In this document: positions 1-8,818 of the stretch, piece after piece
Position numbering within the stretch: the stretch's first letter is position 1
Layout: every line of letters begins with the position of its first letter
Source: Thermohalobaculum sp050330995
GTDB lineage: Bacteria; Pseudomonadota; Alphaproteobacteria; Rhodobacterales; Rhodobacteraceae
Assembly (NCBI GenBank): GCA_050330995.1
Contig: JBHJHI010000033.1
Span: 1-64,000 of the forward strand
DNA length: 64,000 nucleotides
Direction of reading: 5' to 3'
Program-made: the position numbers and the translations under genes
The notes under the pieces: generated by a model
What the model was told of the DNA's origin: nothing
Database searches by the model: none
The model's input: the letters and a program-made list of their open reading frames with translations, nothing else

Positions 1-2215
1 TGGTCTCGAAGGCGATCGCGTGGGTCTTCTCGTCGTAGGTGCCGCGGTTGACGGCGCTGTTGTCGGGCACGGCCGTGCCGGCGGCGATCGCCCCGCCCGA
101 GGGCGCCATCTCGAACGCGAGCGCGCCCGTCGGCAGAGCGGGCTCCCCGTGATCGCGAGAGACGAGTTCCTCCGGATCGGACGGCCCGCGCTCCTCGGAG
201 GTCTCGATCACCGGCGCGTACGAGACGCCGTCGAATCGCACGCCGATCGCGGTCGGGTCCCCGCCGACCTCGAGATCCACTCCCTCTAGCACGATCACGT
301 CGGCGTCGGGGCCGAAGACGAGGCGCGCGCCCGCGTCGCCCCGCTCGATCGAGAGGCTCGCGTCCTCGGGCAGCGACAGCGTGTCGACGCCTGGCTCGTA
401 GTCGACGACGACGTCCGTCTCGCGCCGGTCGTCGGCGAGATCGGCCTCGAAGACGAAGCGGTCGGCGCCCGCGCCGCCCATCAGGCGGTCCGCGCCGAGC
501 CCGCCCGAGAGCGTGTCCTCCCCCGGGCCGCCGTGCAGGATGTCGTCGCCCCCGTAGCCGTAGAGCACGTCGCGGCCTGCGGCGCCGGTCAGGGCGTCTT
601 CCTCCGCCGTGCCGCCGACACTCTCGTCGCCCGCGTCGCCGAGGCTGGTGATGCCGTGACGGAACGGCGCGCCCGCGCGATCGCCCCACCAGGCCGGCGT
701 CGCCTCGTTGAGCGCGAACACCGTCTCGGCGACCGGGTTGGTCGTGCCGCGCGCCTTGAGAAGCCCCCAGGCGCCCGAGTCCATCACCGGGGACACCTCG
801 GAGAGCTGCATGAACGGGCCGTCGCCGATCGCCTGCCAGTCCGCCCAGAGGCGCGCGTAGAGATCGGCCATCTCCGGCGTGTAGGCGAAGTCCTTCAGGA
901 TCTGCCGGACCGAGGCGTGGTTGGAGGTCGAGACGAGGTGGGAGCCGCCCTCGTAGAGGACGTAGTCGAGGCCCTTCTCGTGGACGAAATCGGCCTCCGC
1001 CCGCATCATCCGGGCGCGATCGGGCAGCGAGAGCGGCACCTCCGGGTCGAGCAGCATCCCGTGAAGGACGGCGTTCACGTCGACGGCGGGGTCGGCGTCG
1101 GCCGCGAGCAGCGCCTCGATCGTCTCGATCTTCTTGCCGATGGAGCCGCCGAAATAGGTCGTGACCGCGTAGGCGTCGAACACCGTGGCCGGGTCGACGA
1201 ACGCGTCGGGCTCGTTCTCGCGCCACGCCTCCGCCTCGATCCGGTGGTGCGCGCGGGCGAGGTGGCCGGTCTGGCCCGAGAGCACGTGGCTCAGCCGCGT
1301 ATCCGCCTCCGCGCCGAACGCGTCGTCCCAGATCAGCGCGTGCTCGACGGCGAGCTTGGCATGGTAGCCGCCGAGGCTGGCGGCGTCGTCCGCGCCCCAG
1401 TCGGCCATCGCGTCGCGGCCCAGCTGGCCGGCCTGCTCGAAGCCCCAGTTCCAGGTCTCGTTCGAGAACTCGACGCGCGCCACCAGCCTCGGGTCCAGGT
1501 GGTCGCGCACGTACTCGGCGACGTGGCGGACGTAGGCCTCGTCGGCGCCGTAGGGGACGACGAACCAGGGATCGGCGCCGATCACGTTGGCGAGACGTAC
1601 CTTCGCCTCGGTCGGGTAGGTCGTGCCCAGGTAGCTCGCCTGTTCGAGCGGGGTCACGTCGTCGAGCGACACCGGCCTCGCGCCGCCGGCGCCGCTCCAG
1701 CCCATGAAGCGCAGCTCGCGCACGTCGGCGAAGGTCTCGACGTAATCCGGGTTCAGGATCGCGCCGGCCTCGTGCAGGTCGACGTGTTCCTCGCGCACGA
1801 GCGTGGCGTTGCGAAAATGGTCGCCGGTTCCCCGCGGATCGTTCGTCTTCAGGGTGAACGCGAAATAGCTTGGGTCCTCGACGTCGAACACCACCTCCCC
1901 CGTTCGGGCGCTGACGACCTCGCCCCCCCGGACCTTGATATCGGCCTCGCCGTCGTAGCTCAGCACGTAGCGTCCCGTGTAGGCGTCCAGCGCCTCGCCC
2001 TGCCAGTGGAAGGCGTAGGACAGGTTCCGGTCGCCGTCGTCGGCCGTCGGCCAGCCGAGCCCGTCCACGGGGTAGCCCTTGTTCTCCGCCGGCTTCTGGG
2101 ACTTCATCAGATCGATGAACGGCAGGCTCGTGCTCCAGTGGCTCAGGTCGGACGTGCCGACGGCGAGGGTCGGATTGTCGAGCCCCTGAAGCGGCGTTTC
2201 GGCGGGAATCCTCAT
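1..2215 (-). CDS. RTX-repeat secreted protein with glycoside-hydrolase-like domain (3' end beyond window)
   Basis: An open frame starts at ATG 2215 and stays open to base 1, so about 738 N-terminal residues are visible and the C-terminus is missing. There is no N-terminal signal peptide, as expected for type I secretion. Residues about 1-500 look like a TIM-barrel carbohydrate-active domain: a segment reading FSNETWNWGFEQ near residue 248 and YEGGSH near residue 421 resemble acidic catalytic motifs of clan-A-type glycosidases. Residues about 550-590 carry hemolysin-type calcium-binding nonapeptides (GGDDILHGG, GEDTLSGG, GADRLMGG, GADRFVF), followed by the usual DVVVDYEPGVDTLSL tail. The chain continues for at least 90 residues after that tail, so another domain follows. 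Function inferred: secreted polysaccharide-binding or -degrading protein. The substrate is unknown. Confidence 0.8.
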   Translation of the reverse strand, partial: MRIPAETPLQGLDNPTLAVGTSDLSHWSTSLPFIDLMKSQKPAENKGYPVDGLGWPTADDGDRNLSYAFHWQGEALDAYTGRYVLSYDGEADIKVRGGEVVSARTGEVVFDVEDPSYFAFTLKTNDPRGTGDHFRNATLVREEHVDLHEAGAILNPDYVETFADVRELRFMGWSGAGGARPVSLDDVTPLEQASYLGTTYPTEAKVRLANVIGADPWFVVPYGADEAYVRHVAEYVRDHLDPRLVARVEFSNETWNWGFEQAGQLGRDAMADWGADDAASLGGYHAKLAVEHALIWDDAFGAEADTRLSHVLSGQTGHLARAHHRIEAEAWRENEPDAFVDPATVFDAYAVTTYFGGSIGKKIETIEALLAADADPAVDVNAVLHGMLLDPEVPLSLPDRARMMRAEADFVHEKGLDYVLYEGGSHLVSTSNHASVRQILKDFAYTPEMADLYARLWADWQAIGDGPFMQLSEVSPVMDSGAWGLLKARGTTNPVAETVFALNEATPAWWGDRAGAPFRHGITSLGDAGDESVGGTAEEDALTGAAGRDVLYGYGGDDILHGGPGEDTLSGGLGADRLMGGAGADRFVFEADLADDRRETDVVVDYEPGVDTLSLPEDASLSIERGDAGARLVFGPDADVIVLEGVDLEVGGDPTAIGVRFDGVSYAPVIETSEERGPSDPEELVSRDHGEPALPTGALAFEMAPSGGAIAAGTAVPDNSAVNRGTYDEKTHAIAFET

Positions 2216-3039
2216 TGACTTGACGTCCTTGCGTTTCTGTCTGCCCGGCCGATGCCGGCGAAGGAGCCCGCGGGCGGGCTGCGAAGAGGCGAAGACACGC
2301 CGCGGACGGGGCGGGACGGGGCACACGGCGCCCGTCCGCGGCTCGACGATCGGCGGGAGAGGACGTGCGGGAGGGAGCACGGGCCGGTCCGGGCCACGCG
2401 CATCGCGCCCGGTCGCATCGCTCGCTATTTCGAGTGGCCCCCCGGCCTCGACGTCCGCTTCGGCCCGTTCGCCCTACGGGATACATCGTGCGGGCCGGTT
2501 CGCTGCCCGCGCGACTGTTGTGTCGCCGCCTTATGGCAAGACGAGGCCTCGTGTTCGGCGAGCCGGTGACCTGATTATGGCGGACAGGCGCCCCAATCTA
2601 TAATACATGGTAATTTAATAACTTCTAAATGATTGTGTCTTCGCCGCCCGACCCGGATCGGCATCGAAGTGTCCCGGCGTCATTACGGACAAGACACGGG
2701 CACGGGCCGGGGAACATCGGGCCAGGCGAAACGAGACGGGATCGCGGCCGGGACACCCCCGCGGGCACGGACGCCTCGAAAGGCGGAGGACGCGAGGCCC
2801 GGACGCCGTGACGCGGCGCGCGGGCCATACGGTCCGGCGCGATCGTCCGGGCCGGCGCGCGGCGACGCGTGCGGCTCGTGCGGACCCTCCGGCCGCGGCC
2901 CGCGCCGGGGGCCGGGCGTCGTCGCGCCCCGCGGCGGGCGGGCCGTCTTGCCACCTCTTCGCGGGCGCGTTTATACCCGCGCGGCGTCACCCCGGAGAGA
3001 CGGCGAAGGGGGACGATCATCGGCAGACCGGAGGCTATC
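2216..3039. other. Intergenic region between divergent RTX gene and yajC
   Basis: No convincing gene is seen; open frames here overlap one another on both strands and none has a ribosome-binding site and family resemblance together. The one distinctive stretch is an AT-rich patch at about 2570-2640 containing a perfect TATAAT at 2599-2604 (plus strand) and TATTAAATTA on the minus strand at 2611-2620. Either could be a -10 element for one of the two divergent genes, but both lie about 400 bases from the start codons and no good -35 is visible. A long untranslated leader for yajC is possible. Confidence 0.5.
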
Positions 3040-3372
3040 ATGTTCGCCACGCCAGCTTACGCACAGGCCGCGGGGGGCGGCGCCGGCGCGGGCGGCTTTT
3101 TCGTGCAGCTCCTGCCGCTGATCCTGATCTTCGTGATCTTCTACTTCCTGCTGATCAGGCCTCAGCAGAAGCGCGCCAAGGAACATCGCCAGATGGTCGA
3201 GAACCTGCGCCGTGGCGACAACATCATCACGTCGGGCGGGCTGCACGGCAAGGTCGCCAAGGTCCACGACGACGACGTCGACGTCGAGATCGCCGAGGGC
3301 GTGCGCGTGCGCGTCGTCAAGTCGACGGTGGCGCAGGTGCGCTCCAAGACCGAGCCCGCCGCCGAGGGCTGA
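3040..3372 (+). CDS. yajC: Sec translocon accessory protein YajC
   Basis: A 110-residue protein with one membrane helix (about residues 20-40, rich in Leu, Ile and Phe) followed immediately by the family hallmark LLIRPQQKR and a small soluble cytoplasmic domain containing RRGDNIITSGGLHGKVAKV. This is the YajC/PreA4 family, the small inner-membrane subunit that copurifies with SecDF and SecYEG and supports protein export. The start at ATG 3040 is preceded by CGGAGG; an in-frame upstream start exists but would add an arginine-rich tail unlike the family. secDF follows after 40 bases, so the two are surely cotranscribed. Confidence 0.96.
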   Translation: MFATPAYAQAAGGGAGAGGFFVQLLPLILIFVIFYFLLIRPQQKRAKEHRQMVENLRRGDNIITSGGLHGKVAKVHDDDVDVEIAEGVRVRVVKSTVAQVRSKTEPAAEG

Positions 3373-3412
3373 TCGCCCCGCTCACCCGCACGCGCCCCGG
3401 AGGGCTGCGACC

Positions 3413-5974
3413 ATGCTGGACTTTCCCCGCTGGCAGCGCGTCTTCGTCCTGTGCCTCTGCGTGCTCGGCCTCGCCTTCGCGGTGCCGAACCTGTTCGGGG
3501 CCGAGACGCGGCAGTCGATCCCGTCCTGGCTGCCCAACCAGAGCGTCAACCTCGGGCTCGATCTGAGGGGCGGCGCGCATCTCCTCGTCGAGGTCGAGGT
3601 CGAGGAGGTGGTCGCCGAGCGGATGCAGGGCCTGCGCGGCGAGGCGCGCGACGCGCTCCGCGCCGCCGGGGTGCGGCGCTACCAGCGGCTGCGCGCGGGC
3701 GAGACCTTCGTCTCGGTCGAGATCGGCGCGGACCAGGACATCGACGCCGCGCGGCGCGCGCTCGCCGATCTCTCCGAACCGGTCTCCGGCGGCACGTTCG
3801 GCATGTTCGGCGGCGGCGTGACCGGGGCGGGCAGCCTCGACGTCGCGCAGGAGGGGCGCACGCTGCGCCTCACGCCGACCGAGGCCTGGGTCGAGCAGAT
3901 CACCGGGCGCACCATGGCGCAGTCGCTCGAGATCATCCGCCGGCGCATCGACGAGGCGGGCACGCGCGAGCCGACCATCCAGCGTCAGGGCGCCGACCGC
4001 ATCCTGGTGCAGGTGCCCGGCGTCGGCTCGGCCGAGGAGGTGCTCGACCTGATCGGGCGTACCGCGCGGCTCTCCTTCCACGACGTGATCGCCGCCGGGC
4101 CGGAGGCGCGCGATCCGGGGCCGGGCGAGATCCTCCTGCCCGATGCCGAGACGGGCGAGCGCTTCCTGCTCGACGCCCGCCCGGTGCTCTCGGGCGAGAA
4201 CCTCACCGACAGCTCGCTCGGCTTCGACCCCGACACCGGCGAGCCGGTGGTCAACTTCAGCTTCGACACGGCGGGCGCGCGCATCTTCGGCGACTATACC
4301 GCGCAGAACACGGGGCAGCTGTTCGCGATCGTGCTCGACGGCGAGGTGATCTCGGCGCCGCGCATCCGCACCGCGATCCTCGGCGGCTCGGGCTTCATCG
4401 AGGGCTCGTTCACGGTCGAGAGTGCGACCGACCTCGCGATCCTGCTGCGATCCGGTGCGCTGCCCGCCTCGATCTCGGTCTTGGAGCAGCGCACCGTCGG
4501 CCCCGACCTCGGCGCGGACTCGATCGCGGCCGGCGAGGCGGCGGCCGTGCTCGCCTTCCTCGCGGTGCTGGTCTTCATGGGGCTCACCTACCGCGCGTTC
4601 GGCCTGTTCGCCAACGTCGCCCTCGTCCTGAACCTCGGCATCATCCTCGGGCTGCTGTCGATGATCGGCGCCACGCTGACGCTGCCAGGGATCGCGGGCA
4701 TCGTGCTGACCATCGGCATGGCGGTCGACGCCAACGTGCTGGTGTTCGAGCGTATCCGCGAGGAGATCGCGCGCACCAAGGGGCCGGCGGCGGCGATCGA
4801 CAAGGGCTACAAGGAAGCCTTCTCGGCGATCCTCGACGCCAACGTCACCACGCTGATCGCCGCCGTGATCCTGTTCGCGCTCGGCTCGGGGCCGGTGAAG
4901 GGCTTCGCCGTCACGCTCGGGCTCGGCATCCTCACCTCGGTGTTCACCGCCGTCTACGTGACGCGGCTGATGATCGTCACCTGGCTGGAGCGCACCCGTC
5001 CCAAGGTGCTCAGCGTCGAGCGCTTCCGCCTCGTGCCCGAGGGCTTCTCCTTCGCGCCGATGCGCCGGCGCCGCGCGTTCCAGGCGGGATCTGGCCTCGC
5101 GGCCGTGCTGTCGCTGGTGCTGCTGCTCGCCATGGGCCTCAACCTCGGCATCGACTTCCGCGGCGGCACGCTGATCGAGGCGCGCACGCCCGCCGCGGCC
5201 GATCTCGGCGAGATCCGCTCGGCGGTGGGCGATCTCGGCCTCGGCGACGTCGCGGTTCAGCGCTTCGGCACCGAGCGCGACGTGCTGGTGCGCGTCGAGG
5301 CCGAGGGCGCCACCGGCGACGAGCGCATGGCGGTGGCCGAACAGGTCGGCGCGGCCTTGCAGGAGGCGATCCCCGACACCGAGGTGCGCCGCGTCGAGGT
5401 GGTCGGCCCCAAGGTCTCGGGCGAGCTGTTGCAGGCCGGCGTGATCGCGATCTGCCTCGCGGTCGGCGCCGTGCTCGTCTACATCTGGCTGCGCTTCGAA
5501 TGGCAGTTCGGCGTCGGCGCCGTCGTCGCGCTCGTGCACGACGTGGTGCTGACGATCGGCGTGTTCTCGCTCCTCGGGATCGAGTTCAACCTCGCGATCA
5601 TCGCCGCCCTTCTCACCATCGTCGGCTATTCGCTGAACGACACCGTGGTGGTCTACGACCGCGTGCGCGAGAACCTGCGGCGCTACAAGAAGAAGGAGTT
5701 GGCCGAGGTGCTCGACCTCTCGGTCACCGAGACGCTGAGCCGCACGATCATGACCTCGGCGACCACGCTGGTCGCGCTGATCGCGCTGTTCTTCCTCGGC
5801 CCGGAGGTGATCTCGGGCTTCACCTTCGCGATGATCTGGGGCGTGGTGATCGGCACCTACTCCTCGATCTTCGTCGCCGCGGCGATGCTGCTGATCACGG
5901 GCGTGCGCCGCGACTGGAGCGATCCGTCCGAGACGCAACCCGAGGGCGCGCGCTTCGACGGCGCCCAGGTCTGA
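3413..5974 (+). CDS. secDF: Fused protein translocase subunit SecDF
   Basis: An 853-residue fusion of SecD and SecF, inner-membrane RND-like proteins that use the proton gradient to pull proteins through SecYEG on the periplasmic side. The SecD half begins with a membrane helix, then LGLDLRGGAHLLVEVE, a large periplasmic domain, and a six-helix bundle with the conserved GMAVDANVLVFERIREE near residue 435. The SecF half starts near residue 555, with LGIDFRGGTLIEAR near 577 and GYSLNDTVVVYDRVREN near 738. The start is ATG 3413 with GGAGGG upstream. Length equals SecD plus SecF, with no sign of a frameshift. A fused SecDF also occurs in other bacteria. Confidence 0.97.
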   Translation: MLDFPRWQRVFVLCLCVLGLAFAVPNLFGAETRQSIPSWLPNQSVNLGLDLRGGAHLLVEVEVEEVVAERMQGLRGEARDALRAAGVRRYQRLRAGETFVSVEIGADQDIDAARRALADLSEPVSGGTFGMFGGGVTGAGSLDVAQEGRTLRLTPTEAWVEQITGRTMAQSLEIIRRRIDEAGTREPTIQRQGADRILVQVPGVGSAEEVLDLIGRTARLSFHDVIAAGPEARDPGPGEILLPDAETGERFLLDARPVLSGENLTDSSLGFDPDTGEPVVNFSFDTAGARIFGDYTAQNTGQLFAIVLDGEVISAPRIRTAILGGSGFIEGSFTVESATDLAILLRSGALPASISVLEQRTVGPDLGADSIAAGEAAAVLAFLAVLVFMGLTYRAFGLFANVALVLNLGIILGLLSMIGATLTLPGIAGIVLTIGMAVDANVLVFERIREEIARTKGPAAAIDKGYKEAFSAILDANVTTLIAAVILFALGSGPVKGFAVTLGLGILTSVFTAVYVTRLMIVTWLERTRPKVLSVERFRLVPEGFSFAPMRRRRAFQAGSGLAAVLSLVLLLAMGLNLGIDFRGGTLIEARTPAAADLGEIRSAVGDLGLGDVAVQRFGTERDVLVRVEAEGATGDERMAVAEQVGAALQEAIPDTEVRRVEVVGPKVSGELLQAGVIAICLAVGAVLVYIWLRFEWQFGVGAVVALVHDVVLTIGVFSLLGIEFNLAIIAALLTIVGYSLNDTVVVYDRVRENLRRYKKKELAEVLDLSVTETLSRTIMTSATTLVALIALFFLGPEVISGFTFAMIWGVVIGTYSSIFVAAAMLLITGVRRDWSDPSETQPEGARFDGAQV

Positions 5975-5983
5975 GCACGGGAG

Positions 5984-6019
5984 ACGGCCGGGGCGCGGGC
6001 TTGTCCCCTCCCCGGCCGT
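5984..6019 (+). terminator. Hairpin after secDF
   Basis: A perfect 10-base-pair inverted repeat, ACGGCCGGGG at 5984-5993 and CCCCGGCCGT at 6010-6019, with a 16-base loop just after the secDF stop. There is no T run, so it may attenuate rather than terminate; the next gene starts only 38 bases later. Confidence 0.4.
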
Positions 6020-6057
6020 GGCCCATCTCGCGGGGCGCGCGAACGACGGAGGCCCCC

Positions 6058-6417
6058 ATGCTGATGACCGAGATGCCGATCGAGGGCCAGCCGCCCGTGG
6101 ACGCCTACGGCCCCGGCGGCTTCCGCGTGCGCGAGACCTGGCACGACGGCGCAGTGATGATCACGCCCGAAGGCGGGGTGGTCGCCATGCCGGACGGCTT
6201 CGAGGCGGGCCTCGACAGGGTCATGGCCGAGGGCGCGATCGACGCGGTCGTGCTCGGCCAAGGTCCCGACATCGCGCCCCTGCCCCGCGCCCTGCGCGAG
6301 CGGCTCGACGCGACCTCGATCGGCTACGAGCACATGGCGACGCCCGCGGCGTGCCGCACCTACAACGTGATGCTCGCCGAGGACCGGCGGGTGGCGGCGC
6401 TACTCCTGCCGATCTGA
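6058..6417 (+). CDS. Mth938-like domain protein
   Basis: A 119-residue protein of the Mth938/NDUFAF3-like (DUF498) family. Supporting features are the central YGPGGFRVRETWHDGAVMITPEGG segment (residues about 16-40), the VVLGQGPDIAPLP turn typical of the family, and the C-terminal sequence with MATPAACRTYNVMLAEDRRVAALLLP. The family fold is a small beta/alpha domain; the mitochondrial relative helps assemble complex I, while the bacterial role is not settled. As I recall, it commonly sits directly behind secDF in alphaproteobacteria, as here. Start ATG 6058 follows GACGGAGG. Confidence 0.85.
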   Translation: MLMTEMPIEGQPPVDAYGPGGFRVRETWHDGAVMITPEGGVVAMPDGFEAGLDRVMAEGAIDAVVLGQGPDIAPLPRALRERLDATSIGYEHMATPAACRTYNVMLAEDRRVAALLLPI

Positions 6418-6555
6418 CCAGCCCGCCCGCGTTCGCGGTCGGTTCGCGGTTGTTCGTCGCGGCCGCGCGGTTATCTGGCGAAGCGACGGTGCGTGCCGTG
6501 ACGGAATCGTCCGCCTGCGGACACGCGCTTCGCGAGATACAGGAGGGACGACCCC

Positions 6556-7170
6556 ATGGCCTTCACGTTGCCCGATCTGCCCTACAGCCACGACGCGCTC
6601 GCCGACAGCGGCATGTCGCGCGAGACGCTGGAATACCATCACGACATCCACCACAAGGCCTACGTCGACAACGGCAACAAGGCGATCGAGGGTACCGAGT
6701 GGGCCGACAAGCCGGTCGAGGACATCGTCCGCGGCACCTTCGACCCGAGCGCCAAGGCGCAGAACGGCATCTTCAACAACGCCTCCCAGCACTGGAACCA
6801 CACGCAGTTCTGGGAGATGATGAGCCCCGGCTCGACCTCGATGCCCTCCGAGCTGGAGAGCCGGCTCAAGGACGCCTTCGGCTCGGTCGACGACTTCAAG
6901 AGCCAGTTCGCCACCGCCGGCGCCGGCCAGTTCGGCTCGGGCTGGGCTTGGCTCGTCAAGAACTCCGACGGCTCGCTCGCGGTCACCAAGACCGAGAACG
7001 GCGTCAACCCGCTCTGCTACGGTCAGACCGCACTGCTCGGATGCGACGTCTGGGAGCACAGCTACTACATCGACTTCCGCAACAAGCGCCCGGCCTATCT
7101 CCAGAACTTCCTCGACAAGCTGGTGAACTGGGAGAACGTGGCCGCCCGCCTTGACGCCGCCGGGGGCTGA
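6556..7170 (+). CDS. sodB: Superoxide dismutase [Fe]
   Basis: A 204-residue cytoplasmic superoxide dismutase that converts superoxide to hydrogen peroxide and oxygen. The four metal ligands are recognisable: His28 (EYHHDIHH), His82 (QHWNHTQFW), Asp164 and His168 (LGCDVWEHSYYIDF). The Gln of SQHWNH and overall length favour the iron form over manganese; metal use cannot be proven from sequence. Start ATG 6556 is preceded by CAGGAGGGACGACCCC, a strong ribosome-binding site. It stands alone as a monocistron bounded by a hairpin downstream. Confidence 0.96.
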   Translation: MAFTLPDLPYSHDALADSGMSRETLEYHHDIHHKAYVDNGNKAIEGTEWADKPVEDIVRGTFDPSAKAQNGIFNNASQHWNHTQFWEMMSPGSTSMPSELESRLKDAFGSVDDFKSQFATAGAGQFGSGWAWLVKNSDGSLAVTKTENGVNPLCYGQTALLGCDVWEHSYYIDFRNKRPAYLQNFLDKLVNWENVAARLDAAGG

Positions 7171-7178
7171 CGCCCCGC

Positions 7179-7202
7179 GGGGACGCGCGAACGCGCGTCC
7201 CC
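7179..7202 (+). terminator. Hairpin after sodB
   Basis: A perfect inverted repeat, GGGGACGCGCG at 7179-7189 and CGCGCGTCCCC at 7192-7202, which would fold with a GAAC loop, 8 bases after the sodB stop. No T tract follows, which is common in very GC-rich genomes. Confidence 0.5.
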
Positions 7203-7459
7203 GGCCTTCCCCGGTTCCGACGCGAGCGCTCCTGCGGGACGTGCGCTCTCCGGACCGTTCGGATCGACGCGCCGCCCCGGACGTGGCGACGCGGGACCGG
7301 CGACGAGGCCTGACGCCCCGCCATCGCGCCCCGTCTCGCTCCTCGCCGGCGCAGCACCGACGGCGAGCGCTCCCGCAGCCGCGGCACCCGGCAAACCGTT
7401 TCGGCGCTCGCGTGTTGACCCCGGCCGATCCGAACGCGAGACCCCTAGGAGACCGACGC

Positions 7460-7924
7460 ATGAGCAACCCCCAGCTCGACGAGCTTTACGCGACGCTCGT
7501 GGCCGACCTGCGCGAGCTGTGGCAGGACGCCCCCGACGCGGGCGCGCTCGCCGACGTCGAGCGCGACGAGCCGGTGCCCCACGAAGCCGTCCTCGCCACG
7601 CTCGACACCTACAAGGAAGCGCTGAAGGATCTACCGAAGGACCCGACCCGCGCGCAGATCCTCGAGCCGATGAAGACCGCGACCGAGCGGCTGAACGCGC
7701 TGCACCAGATGCAGAGCGGCACGCTTCTCGGCACCGGCGAGACCCAGCGCATCGTCCCCTTCATGATCGACGCCGCGACCGCGGTCGGGCTCGACCCCGA
7801 GAAGGACCCCGACCTCGACGCGACCGAGGGCATCCGCGAATGGGGGCCGGAGGCGGTCGGGCCCTCCGACGACAACCCCTATACCCGGCGCGACCTGCCG
7901 CTCTACCGCCGCCCGGCGGCCTGA
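7460..7924 (+). CDS. Conserved-looking hypothetical protein
   Basis: A 154-residue soluble acidic protein that I do not recognise. It has no signal peptide, membrane helix or nucleotide-binding motif. Residues 1-50 (DELYATLVADLRELWQDAP) and 55-100 (AVLATLDTYKEALKDLPKDP, ILEPMKTATERLNALHQM) look alpha-helical. Codon use is typical of the genome and the start ATG 7460 follows CCTAGGAGACCGACGC, a good ribosome-binding site, so it is very likely a real gene. It lies between sodB and a hairpin and appears to be transcribed alone. Confidence 0.8.
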   Translation: MSNPQLDELYATLVADLRELWQDAPDAGALADVERDEPVPHEAVLATLDTYKEALKDLPKDPTRAQILEPMKTATERLNALHQMQSGTLLGTGETQRIVPFMIDAATAVGLDPEKDPDLDATEGIREWGPEAVGPSDDNPYTRRDLPLYRRPAA

Positions 7925-7933
7925 GCGACGCCG

Positions 7934-7962
7934 CGCGCGGCCCGGTCCGGCCGGGCCGCGCG
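7934..7962 (+). terminator. Hairpin after the 7460 gene
   Basis: A perfect 12-base-pair stem, CGCGCGGCCCGG at 7934-7945 and CCGGGCCGCGCG at 7951-7962, around a 5-base loop, 10 bases after the stop codon. It is followed by TCCCTGTC rather than a T run. Confidence 0.5.
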
Positions 7963-8035
7963 TCCCTGTCGTGGCATCCCCGGGCGCCTCGCCACCCTTA
8001 TCCGAGAGCGCCCCAGAAGCGGAGCACGCCCCCAC

Positions 8036-8782
8036 GTGTCGATCCTGGAGCTGCTCGCGAACCCCGAAGCCTGGGTCGCGCTCGCGACGCTGATCGTGAT
8101 GGAGGTCGTGCTCGGCCTCGACAACCTGCTGTTCATCTCGATCGTCACCAACAAGCTGCCCGAGCACCAGCAGGCCCGCGCGCGCCGCGTCGGCATCGCC
8201 GGGGCGCTGATCCTGCGCCTCGCGCTCTTGTCGCTCGTCGCCTGGATCGTCGGGCTGACCGCGCCGCTGTTCACGCTGTTCGGCGTCGAGTTCTCCTGGC
8301 GCGATCTGATCATGCTCGGCGGCGGGCTGTTCCTTGTCTACAAGGCGACGAAGGAGATCCACGAGCGCGTCGACCCCAACGCCACCATGGGCGGCGAGAC
8401 CCGGTCGGGCACGCCGTCGATGACCTATGTGATCGGCCAGATCCTGGTGCTCGACATGGTGTTCTCGGTCGACAGCATCGTCACCGCGGTCGGCATGACG
8501 CCGCACCTGCCGATCATGGTGGTCGCCGTCTGCGTCGCGATCGGCGTGATGCTCGTCGCCGCCGACCCCTTGGCCGAGTTCATCAAGTCGAACCCGACGG
8601 TGGTGATGCTGGCGCTCGGGTTCCTGCTGATGATCGGCATGACGCTGATCGCCGAGGGCTTCGGCCACGAGGTGCCCAAAGCCTACCTCTATGCGGCCAT
8701 CGGCTTTTCAATGCTCGTCGAAGGGCTCAACATGGCGGCCCGCCGTGCCCGGACCAGGCGCGGAGACACGGCCCCGGAGTAG
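8036..8782 (+). CDS. TerC/Alx-family integral membrane protein
   Basis: A 248-residue polytopic membrane protein of the TerC family, with about seven hydrophobic helices. Two family signatures carry the conserved acidic residues: VLGLDNLLFISIVTNKLP near residue 23 and VFSVDSIVTAVGMT near residue 143, which face each other in the fold and are thought to bind or move metal ions. Relatives (TerC, Alx/MntP-associated TerC) are linked to tellurite resistance and to manganese export or loading of exported proteins. The start codon is GTG 8036; no ATG is better placed. The protein ends with a short basic tail. Substrate is not shown by the sequence. Confidence 0.9.
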   Translation: MSILELLANPEAWVALATLIVMEVVLGLDNLLFISIVTNKLPEHQQARARRVGIAGALILRLALLSLVAWIVGLTAPLFTLFGVEFSWRDLIMLGGGLFLVYKATKEIHERVDPNATMGGETRSGTPSMTYVIGQILVLDMVFSVDSIVTAVGMTPHLPIMVVAVCVAIGVMLVAADPLAEFIKSNPTVVMLALGFLLMIGMTLIAEGFGHEVPKAYLYAAIGFSMLVEGLNMAARRARTRRGDTAPE

Positions 8783-8818
8783 AGCCGGGCGTCCCGCGCC
8801 TTGAAGGAGCCCGTCCCC

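Noticed and set aside
2625..3050. Genes in the gap before yajC on either strand
   Set aside because: Several overlapping frames, none with both a ribosome-binding site and recognisable protein features.
3317..5938. Long minus-strand frame (873 codons) opposite secDF
   Set aside because: Antisense shadow of a clearly coding gene; composition is His/Arg/Asp/Gly-rich and matches no family. High-GC DNA leaves such frames open.
7925..8035. yybP-ykoY (manganese) riboswitch upstream of the TerC-family gene
   Set aside because: The 111-base gap lacks the conserved GGGGAGUA-type core and only contains a simple terminator-like hairpin.
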